In this document: in pieces, positions 1 to 5,900 of the stretch
Layout of the letters: every line of letters begins with the position of its first letter
Position numbering within the stretch: position 1 is the first letter of the stretch
Source of the DNA: Planctomicrobium sp.
GTDB lineage: Bacteria > Planctomycetota > Planctomycetia > Planctomycetales > Planctomycetaceae
DNA: 6,547 nucleotides
Reading direction: 5' to 3'
Assembly (NCBI GenBank): GCA_029259835.1
Contig: JAJDEL010000936.1
Coordinates: 1-6,547, forward strand
The notes under the pieces: generated by a model
Told to the model about the DNA's origin: nothing
Database searches by the model: none
Seen by the model: the letters and a program-made list of their open reading frames with translations, nothing else
Program-made: the position numbers and the translations under genes

Positions 1-380
1 CGACGTGCCAGTAGAACCTGTTCTGGGCTGTATTCGAACGGGCTGACATTCTGCAGAACGGTTTCACCATCCCAGAGGTATCGGTAGTAGTCGAGTTCCT
101 GAATTGGAGTCGAGAACAGCGTGACCAGCCGCATGGCAATGGCGAATGAGAAGATCGTCGACCAATTCGCCTCACCGTTTTTGTCTTTCGAGACAGAACG
201 TATCGCGAGAAGATAAACCCCGAACATTCCGATCAAGAGTGAAACGACGAGCGCTATCGGACGATCTTGCGGCGGAGTTTCGTACTCAAACCACGAACTC
301 AAAAAGAACAGCGCCAAGCACCCCAGCCAAAGCACGAAGCCACACGCCTTCAATGAAAGACTCCAGCGCAACCGGATCAA
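1..380 (-). CDS. Membrane glycosyltransferase-like protein (GT-C type), N-terminal fragment
   Basis: Reading leftward from a TTG at 380, an open frame of 126 codons runs off the left edge without a stop. Seen: hydrophobic segments at about residues 13-30, 42-60 and 75-90, then a hydrophilic loop containing QELDYYRYLWDG (residues 94-105) and SPFEYSPEQ (113-121). Known: GT-C fold glycosyltransferases, including GT87/DUF2029-like and ALG-type mannosyltransferases, have an acidic loop after the first membrane helices, often with a YRYLWDG-like stretch followed by NPY/SPF..YSP. They transfer sugars from lipid-linked donors on the outer face of the membrane. Asp97 is the likely catalytic or metal-binding acid. 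The family call is inferred from this loop alone, and most of the protein is missing. The TTG start directly follows an in-frame TGA and has GGAG seven bases upstream. It probably shares a transcript with the lipoprotein gene 71 bp upstream. Confidence 0.75.
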   Translation of the reverse strand, partial: MIRLRWSLSLKACGFVLWLGCLALFFLSSWFEYETPPQDRPIALVVSLLIGMFGVYLLAIRSVSKDKNGEANWSTIFSFAIAMRLVTLFSTPIQELDYYRYLWDGETVLQNVSPFEYSPEQVLLAR

Positions 381-387
381 TCAAGGT

Positions 388-391
388 CTCC
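388..391 (-). promoter_or_regulatory. Shine-Dalgarno supporting the TTG start of the glycosyltransferase
   Basis: On the minus strand GGAG is followed by seven bases (ACCTTGA) and then TTG at 380-378. The codon immediately before that TTG is an in-frame TGA, so no earlier start is possible in this frame. The nearby ATG at 393-391 is in another frame that ends after 36 codons, so it is not the start unless a frameshift is present. Confidence 0.5.
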
Positions 392-451
392 ATTGGAGAG
401 GGGGATGTTGAATGAGTGACTTGTGTCAACCAGCGTACTCACTGGCCGATC

Positions 452-709
452 TTAATACGACCCAGAACCACTTCGACTTCCACTTCCTCCAGGAGGAGCA
501 TGCGGCTGAGACGGAGGTTGGTACGGACCTGCTCCTCCGCCAGAACCTGGAGGAACTCCCTGAGTTGGTCCAATCTGACCGGCACCTGGGGCGACCGTTC
601 CGCCGTAACGCGTCGGTCCATACCAATTATGACGAGCACATCCAACGAACAAACTGACTGCAAAAAGCCCACCCCATAAGAGACGAGGCCAAAATTGAGG
701 TCGATCCAT
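452..709 (-). CDS. Small Gly/Pro/Ser-rich lipoprotein
   Basis: An 85-residue protein if started at the ATG at 709. Seen: a short basic n-region with Arg3 and Arg9, a hydrophobic core (residues 10-22), and SLFVGC ending at Cys24, which fits a lipobox with Gly at -1. The 61 residues after the cysteine hold 17 Gly, 11 Pro and 7 Ser and end in a GSGSRSGSGSY tail, so this part is probably disordered. Inferred role: a lipid-anchored, low-complexity surface or periplasmic protein. I recognise no domain and assign no function. The frame stays open upstream to an in-frame ATG at 721 and a TTG at 769. I prefer 709 because it gives the most typical signal peptide and has GGA seven bases upstream. Three overlapping plus-strand frames here have unlikely compositions, whereas the lipobox makes this one credible. 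It lies upstream of, and in line with, the glycosyltransferase gene. Confidence 0.65.
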   Translation of the reverse strand: MDRPQFWPRLLWGGLFAVSLFVGCARHNWYGPTRYGGTVAPGAGQIGPTQGVPPGSGGGAGPYQPPSQPHAPPGGSGSRSGSGSY

Positions 710-761
710 GACCAATTCCATTTCTTGAAAGGAGAATTTTCTTCCTTGATAGTTTTGAATC

Positions 762-778
762 GCGGACAAAATATCCGC
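762..778. promoter_or_regulatory. Small dyad GCGGA-N7-TCCGC
   Basis: Five-base perfect inverted arms (762-766 and 774-778) flank an A/T-rich 7-base spacer. The dyad sits 53 bp upstream of the preferred start of the lipoprotein gene. It could be an operator or a short leader hairpin. An arm length of five is easily reached by chance. Confidence 0.25.
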
Positions 779-945
779 AGCTACGATCTCAATGACTTAT
801 CAGGTCACAGTCTGTCCGATGATCGCTGCTAAGTCTGTATGGATTCTTACAAAGTTCGTGCAACGGAGGTCTCGGCGCTCCTAAATGACTCGCTGCCGTT
901 GAGGAAGCCTGCGAGATCGGGTATGACGCATGTGCAATTCCGCTC

Positions 946-965
946 ACTTCAGAGATCTCTGAAGT
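946..965. promoter_or_regulatory. Perfect 20-bp palindrome, candidate operator
   Basis: ACTTCAGAGA is followed directly by its exact reverse complement TCTCTGAAGT, with no spacer. The symmetry stops at 945/966. It ends 47 bp upstream of the preferred hydrolase ATG at 1013, a suitable position for a dimeric repressor or activator site. I do not recognise it as a known regulator's consensus, and it does not match the PhoP box direct repeat. A self-complementary site this long also forms a loopless cruciform poorly, which favours protein binding over a hairpin role. Confidence 0.5.
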
Positions 966-1012
966 CATATCAGTATACCCCTATCCTCTTGTTACCGGAT
1001 TTACACAGTTCA

Positions 1013-2683
1013 ATGCGACCTCAATTCATTCTTTCCTTGGCTCTATTCTTCGCATTTCTCTGTTCAGGAAGTTGCCTCGTAGCGGAGGATCTTCCTCCGA
1101 GGACTGCTTTAGATGACTACATGGAGAAGCCGGATGAGAGCTACAAATGGCGGATTGTGAAGACGACTCCTTCGCCGGAAATGGAATTGATCGTCATCGA
1201 CATGATCTCGCAAACATGGCGAACGAGTGAGGAAGTCAACCGACCGCAATGGCAGCATTGGCTCACAATGGCGATCCCTGCCAAGCCGAAGTCCAACATT
1301 GGGCTGCTCTGGATTGGAGGCGGTGCCAACGGGAAAGACGCACCAAACGGGCCATCGGAACGAATCCTCGGAATCGCAAAAGCGACCAGGACTGTCGTTG
1401 CGGAATTGCACATGGTTCCGAACCAACCGCTCATCTTTCATAGGGACGGTGTTCCGCGCACTGAAGACGATTTGGTTGCGTACACCTGGGTTCAATTTCT
1501 GAAGACTGGCGATGCGACATGGCCTGCAAGAAATGCGATGGTCAAAAGCGCGATTCGGGCGATGGATACGATGACTGCGGTCACTTCGACCGACAAAAGC
1601 GAACTCACCGTTGACCGATTCGTCGTGGCCGGCGCATCGAAACGTGGCTGGACGACCTGGCTGACCGGCGCTCTCGACAAACGTGTCGTCGGGATTGCCC
1701 CGATCGTCATTGATGTTCTGGACACAAAAGCAAACATCAAGAACCATTTTTCCTCTTACGGTTTCTGGGCACCTTCGGTCGGAGATTACGTCGAGCAGCG
1801 CATTGTGGACCAAATGGACCACCCGCGAATGCAGGCACTTCTGGAACTGGTCGATCCGTGGTACTACCGACACCGCTTGACCATGCCGAAGTTCATGCTG
1901 AACGCAGCAGGCGACCAATTCTTCCCAGCAGATTCCTCAAAGTTTTATTTCGACGACCTCGAAGGACAGAAGCATTTACGGTATCTCCCGAACACGAACC
2001 ATTCCTTGGGTGGAACAGATGCCGTGGAAAGTCTCATTGCATGGTACTCGCAAATTCTTGAGGGTAAGCCTGCACCAGAATTCACGTGGACAACCTCCGA
2101 AGACAAAATCGTTGTGAAGACGGAGGAGAAGCCCGATGAAGTCCGCCTCTGGCAGGCAACGAATCCGGATGCTCGTGACTTCCGCCTGGAATCGCTCGGA
2201 CCAAAATACACAAGTACAATTCTGAAAGATCAAGGCAACAGGACATACACAGCCAGCATCGTTTCTCCTAAGCAAGGGTGGACGGCTTCGTTCGTTGAAC
2301 TGACTTTTCGTGCTGATGAACAGTTTCCGCTCAAGTTCACAACGGGTGTTCAAATCACGCCTGACGTTCTGCCATTCAAGGACAAAAACCCGAACCTCCC
2401 GCCGACGATTACATTGCGATGCATCGCTCCGAATCAAGAAGTTGCGAAAGCGATTGAAAACGCGATCAGTTCAAAAAAAATCGCAACTGTCGCCACCGAG
2501 ATGCAATTCTCACAGTCCGACCGCGCGACGCAGTCTCCGCAAATTGCGGTCCAACTCAACTGGAAATCCGTCGGCCCGTTTGACAAAAGCGCCTCCGCGA
2601 TCACCGGCTGGCTCAGTGAACAGAAATGTGCAAACTTCAGCTACCGACTCGAATCCGGCAATACCCCGGAACATTTGAAGTAA
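1013..2683 (+). CDS. Exported PhoPQ-activated pathogenicity-related family hydrolase
   Basis: A 556-residue protein with a signal peptide (residues 1-24; hydrophobic core FILSLALFFAFLC, likely cleavage after LVA before EDLPP). It belongs to the PhoPQ-activated pathogenicity-related family (PqaA-like; Pfam PhoPQ_related). Seen: SYKW (43-46), SQTWR (66-70), WQHWLTMAIP (80-89), IGGGANG (101-107), MVKSAIRAMDTM (176-187), the nucleophile elbow GASKRGW (207-213, Ser209), AAGDQF with Asp301, and NTNHSLGG with His330. Serine, aspartate and histidine in this order are those of an alpha/beta-hydrolase triad. A beta-rich region follows, with LWQATNPDARDFRL (379-392) and GWTASFVELTF (422-432), both typical of the family. 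About 94 further residues (463-556) lie beyond the part I recognise. The substrate is unknown; family members are thought to be hydrolases acting outside the cytoplasm. The ATG at 1013 was chosen for the signal peptide, although no clear Shine-Dalgarno precedes it. An in-frame ATG at 839 is possible but less likely. Confidence 0.88.
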   Translation: MRPQFILSLALFFAFLCSGSCLVAEDLPPRTALDDYMEKPDESYKWRIVKTTPSPEMELIVIDMISQTWRTSEEVNRPQWQHWLTMAIPAKPKSNIGLLWIGGGANGKDAPNGPSERILGIAKATRTVVAELHMVPNQPLIFHRDGVPRTEDDLVAYTWVQFLKTGDATWPARNAMVKSAIRAMDTMTAVTSTDKSELTVDRFVVAGASKRGWTTWLTGALDKRVVGIAPIVIDVLDTKANIKNHFSSYGFWAPSVGDYVEQRIVDQMDHPRMQALLELVDPWYYRHRLTMPKFMLNAAGDQFFPADSSKFYFDDLEGQKHLRYLPNTNHSLGGTDAVESLIAWYSQILEGKPAPEFTWTTSEDKIVVKTEEKPDEVRLWQATNPDARDFRLESLGPKYTSTILKDQGNRTYTASIVSPKQGWTASFVELTFRADEQFPLKFTTGVQITPDVLPFKDKNPNLPPTITLRCIAPNQEVAKAIENAISSKKIATVATEMQFSQSDRATQSPQIAVQLNWKSVGPFDKSASAITGWLSEQKCANFSYRLESGNTPEHLK

Positions 2684-2707
2684 CAAGATCATTCGATTTG
2701 AATTTGG

Positions 2708-2725
2708 ACGCCAAAAGCGTGTTTT
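2708..2725 (+). terminator. Weak intrinsic-terminator-like hairpin after the hydrolase
   Basis: ACGC (2708-2711), a CAAAA loop and GCGT (2717-2720) are followed by G and TTTT. It lies 25 bp after the hydrolase stop codon. The four-base stem is short for an intrinsic terminator, so the adjacent REP-like hairpins may contribute to or replace this function. Confidence 0.25.
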
Positions 2726-2733
2726 AAACTCCC

Positions 2734-2811
2734 TGAGCCGAACGCGCTAGCGTCGGGCAGTTTGCGAAAAACGCTATCTCCGCAAGGCCCGTGGCTAGCG
2801 CCAGCGGCTCA
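2734..2811. repeat. REP-like inverted pair of hairpins (BIME-like element)
   Basis: Two 24-base arms, 2734-2757 and the reverse complement of 2788-2811, match at 19 of 24 positions. They share TGAGCCG, GCGCTAGC and a terminal GGG. Each arm also folds on itself around a TAGC loop with seven pairs and one bulged base. The right arm reads CCGTGGC-TAGC-GCCAGCGG, and the left arm on the minus strand reads CCGACGC-TAGC-GCGTTCGG. Between the arms lies a further inverted repeat, TTGCG (2762-2766) with CGCAA (2781-2785). Known: REP/BIME elements are intergenic, paired, hairpin-forming repeats mobilised by RAYT transposases. No such transposase is present here. From memory, GGCTAGCGCCAGCGGCTC-like sequences recur in planctomycete intergenic DNA; this is unchecked. 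Confidence 0.7.
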
Positions 2812-2862
2812 AAAGGAGACCGGAATTCAATTTTACGACAAGTATTTTATCAGCGCGTGACA

Positions 2863-2886
2863 TCTCATCGGCGACTCCGCCTGAGA
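2863..2886 (+). promoter_or_regulatory. Leader hairpin with nine paired bases
   Basis: TCTCA, two unpaired bases TC, GGCG, an ACTC loop, CGCC and TGAGA form a nine-pair stem with one asymmetric bulge. It lies 60 bp before the giant membrane protein's ATG, directly ahead of the terminator-like hairpin at 2894-2910. If transcribed it would be part of that gene's 5' leader. Its function is unknown. Confidence 0.35.
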
Positions 2887-2893
2887 GCGAGTG

Positions 2894-2914
2894 CAACTCG
2901 TTGAGAGTTGTTTT
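2894..2914 (+). terminator. Terminator-like hairpin with T-run; possible attenuator
   Basis: CAACTC (2894-2899), a GTTGA loop and GAGTTG (2905-2910) form a six-pair stem followed immediately by TTTT (2911-2914). Overlapping it, CGAGT-GCA-ACTCG (2888-2900) forms a five-pair alternative hairpin that cannot coexist with it, an arrangement resembling an antiterminator and terminator. The structure could end upstream transcription or attenuate the downstream gene. The stems are short, so chance remains possible. Confidence 0.3.
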
Positions 2915-2930
2915 ACTTGATTTCAGGCTC

Positions 2931-2946
2931 CTCTGGGGTAACAGAG
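2931..2946 (+). promoter_or_regulatory. Ribosome binding site inside a small hairpin abutting the start codon
   Basis: GGGG at 2935-2938 lies eight bases before the ATG at 2947 and is the best Shine-Dalgarno candidate; it decides this start over the in-frame TTG at 2908. CTCTG (2931-2935) and CAGAG (2942-2946) can pair around GGGTAA. This would place the ribosome binding site in the loop and the stem directly against the ATG. Such an arrangement could dampen initiation. Confidence 0.4.
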
Positions 2947-5900
2947 ATGTCGGCACGTAGTGAAGAGTCGTCCGCCTTTATTAGATTCTGTGATTCGCTC
3001 TTTCAAGAACAGAACATTAAGTGGCTCTTGGGGTTGGGGACACTGATTCTTCTCAGTTCATCGACGATGCTGGTGACGAGCCATTGGGAATCGTATCCGC
3101 CACTGTGGAAATATGCCGTTTTGCTTGGCTACACATCTTTGATTCATGCTGCTGGTCAGATGGCATACCACCGGCTTGCTTTGCGAAAGACCGGAACTGG
3201 ACTGATGTCCTTAACGGTTCTGTTGATCCCGCTGACGTTTGCTTCCTATCGCTGGGTTCACCCTGCGAGTGTGCTTTCGATTGACGGGCTGTTCGCTCAA
3301 TCGGGATTGTTGGTTTTGCTCGGCGCGAATTCTGTCTTCTCGTTTTTTGCAGCGCGTCGGATCTTTTGCCATTTCTTGAGAAGCACGCAGCCGACATTTC
3401 TTTCCAGTTATCTGATTCTCGCCGCGTTTGGAGCCATCGTGCCTGCCTTACCGCCTGCTTGGGCAACGGTCATGGCAATTATCTCCTGGATCGTCTTTGC
3501 AATCGGTGCTACGAAAGTCAATCGCCATACTTTTTGGCTGGCTGAGGAATATCGAAAACCTCGCATCTTTGGATTCTTCCCAATCATTTTACTGGGGACT
3601 CAGTTCCTGACCATATTCGCGACATCGCTCTTTCCGCACGTCGCGTTTGAGTGGATGGGACTAGGGTTGGTCCTAACCGCCATTCCAATATTGCTCGCCG
3701 CCGAGACACTGGCGAATGTCATTCAATGCCGCAGTGGTGTCGCGACTCCTAAGTTGGCACCCAGTGTCATCATCTCAATGATCATTGGCGTTGCTGTTGT
3801 TATGGGAGGTCTGTTTCTTTCTGGTTACGGTTATCCCGAAACTGTTGCTCTGGTCCCAACATCCATTCTGGCTGCAATCGTCATGGGATTGGTTGCTCGA
3901 CGAACTCAAAGAGTTGAACTCGTCTGGATGATGTTGCTGTTCGTTGTGACTGCGTATCAGACTTCGCCAGTCTTCTTCAAAGAACTGGTAGTTCGTTTGC
4001 TTGATCAAGGTGCTGCTGCAATTGGTGAGGAGCGGATGCCACTGGCGTTCTACGGGCTGACATACTTGCCGCTACTGTTTGTGACAACTTTGACTTCTCG
4101 CTGGTTCTCCGCGAAAGAGAATCATTTGTTTGCGAAACCGCTGAAGCAGTTCTCGGTGGTCTTTCCACTCGTCCTGCTTCCTGTTGCGTTCGCACATCCT
4201 AAAGCAATCTTACCAGTCAGCGTCGCGCTTGGAACGTTGCTGACATTCCAGACTTTTTTCTATAGAGATCGCCGCATCCAGGTTGCTGCACTTGCGGCAT
4301 TTTTCACGGCGATCTTTGGAAGCCTACCTTTTGTGGATGCGGTCTATGGCTGGGCACCGAACTCACAACTGGCGTTGATGACCTGGGTGATCGGTGGAGG
4401 TTTACTGCTTTTCCCAGGAGCGATTTTCGACCACATGGTGAAGAAAATCCCGGAATCCAATCCGAATCAAGGCATTGACAATCTCTCACAGAAAGCGAGT
4501 TTGGGAATCATCACCTGCTGTGCGGTTGCATGGACAGCTCAGACGGCTTCCGGAGTGATCGCCCCGCTGCCGGGGATTATTTGCTTCGCATTTCTTGTGT
4601 GGCACTCTTTTCGATTCAAGCACGTTCTTGTCAGCTGTTTGACACTCGTCATACCACTATTTTTGACGTTCACTCTGACAGGACAAGCTGGTTGGGAATA
4701 CTCGGTGCAACTCACGCTAAGCGCAATCCTGCTCGCCGGAATGTCACTGTTTGGACTGGTGCTGAACCGAAATCCACAGCATCTGGTTTCTCAGGTTTTT
4801 CAGCAGGCAAACGCCGTTATTGCTAACACCGGAATTATCATATTGCAGACGTTTCTCATTCCGTTGATGATGTCCGGAATCGTGGGGATGACAAATTTTT
4901 CAATGTGGGGTGCCGCAACGATTTCCCTCATTGCCGGTGCTAACCTCACCTGGCGATCACGTTCTTCGGTGTTGATTGTCCTGTCCTGGCTGAGTCTGCT
5001 GGCTTTGTCAGGTGTCGCTATTGTGGAAAGCCTGCCAGGAACCGCCGCTCTGATTTTGATACCGGTTGTTTGGGCAACTCTTGCTACAGCACTGACTCCA
5101 TTCGTGCGTTACCTGTCACACCTCAACAAGAATTCTGGGGTGAACGCAAGCGTTCGCTGCCTGTCTACATTGGAGTGGTGCGTCAGTTCGACGCTTGGTC
5201 TCATCGCACTCGCAAGTCTACCTTTCCTCTCCGGGACGCTTCGTGTGGCAGCACTGATCGCACTCGCAGGCTCATTTGTTCTTGTCTATCGCAGACGTGC
5301 GAACGTGATGACAGATCTCCTGCTGGCAATCGCAAACTGTCATTTGCTGGTGATGATCGCGCAGTTCTTCTCACCGAACATGGAATTTTTGTTCGACTTA
5401 AAATTTCAGCAAATCGAATTGGCAGCGATGCCAATTGCCTTTGCTGCGGCACTCTCTGCGATCTTCTGGGAACATCGTCGAAACGTCTCTGCCGAGATTG
5501 CCAGCTTCACTTCGAAAGCCGTACAGGGTCTCTCATTCGCAGGTCTGCTCTGCTTCTCGCCACTTCTGCATATCGGAATGACAACGAGTCAACTCGTCTT
5601 CGCAATACTCACTTTTACAGTTTTGATCGTAATTCAATGCCGAATCGCATTGAAGAAGATGTCTGAGAACACGGGGGAAGCCACCGACGAAAAAGTGATC
5701 GCTCGAGCAGAATTTCACGTTTGGATTGCACAAGGTCTTGCTGTTTGTGCCCTGGGATTCCTGAATATCAACTTCACGACCCTCGCACTCTTCGCTCCGC
5801 TTGGTGTTTCAATTGTCCTGTGGTGTACTTCCAAAAGTTGCAAAAACGCCGGCCGTTGGATGGTGTTTTACCGACCACTTCAAAAGACGGCGTTCGTGCT

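Larger units (their letters stand above)
710..1012. promoter_or_regulatory. Divergent intergenic region between lipoprotein and hydrolase genes
   Basis: This 303-bp stretch separates the minus-strand lipoprotein start from the plus-strand hydrolase start and should contain both promoters. I could not identify a convincing -35/-10 pair on either strand. It holds the 20-bp palindrome at 946-965, a GCGGA-N7-TCCGC dyad at 762-778, and an imperfect TGAC...GTCA dyad at 793-807. A plus-strand reading frame in line with the hydrolase stays open back to an ATG at 839, but those 58 extra codons show no domain and would place residues ahead of a clear signal peptide. I therefore treat 839-1012 as non-coding. 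Confidence 0.55.
2684..2946. other. Structured intergenic region between the two plus-strand genes
   Basis: No credible gene lies in these 263 bases. In order they hold a weak terminator-like hairpin (2708-2725), the REP-like hairpin pair (2734-2811), an A/T-rich stretch at about 2821-2850 that could contain a promoter, and a run of small hairpins (2863-2946) ending at the start codon of the giant membrane protein. The amount of structure suggests the hydrolase and the membrane protein are separate transcription units. Confidence 0.6.

Noticed and set aside
146..679. Three overlapping plus-strand open frames (146-415, 412-657, 416-679)
   Set aside because: They lie opposite the glycosyltransferase and lipoprotein frames, which have recognisable membrane segments, a GT-C loop and a lipobox. 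The plus-strand products are Arg/Ser/Thr-rich with no domain.
989..1005. Possible PhoP box before the PqaA-like gene
   Set aside because: TTGTTA-N5-TTTACA only loosely resembles the TGTTTA-N5-TGTTTA direct repeat; the second half fails at key positions.
839..1012. N-terminal extension of the hydrolase from an ATG at 839
   Set aside because: It would put 58 residues of no recognisable character ahead of a clean signal peptide and would make the perfect palindrome coding. The ATG at 1013 fits better.
1109..1918. Long minus-strand open frame of 269 codons
   Set aside because: It lies entirely antisense to the hydrolase, whose family motifs and triad are in the plus frame. The antisense product is Arg/His/Cys-rich and looks like a shadow.
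2908..2946. Alternative TTG start for the giant membrane protein at 2908
   Set aside because: It overlaps the arm of the terminator-like hairpin and has no good ribosome binding site, while the ATG at 2947 has GGGG eight bases upstream.
2684..2946. Insertion sequence or small RNA gene in the intergenic region
   Set aside because: There is no transposase frame, no target duplication and no recognisable RNA family. The structure is better described as a REP-like element plus leader hairpins.
5070..5666. Plus-strand open frame of 198 codons inside the giant membrane protein
   Set aside because: It is in a different frame from the continuous hydrophobic coding sequence and its product is Arg/Ser/Cys-rich without domains.
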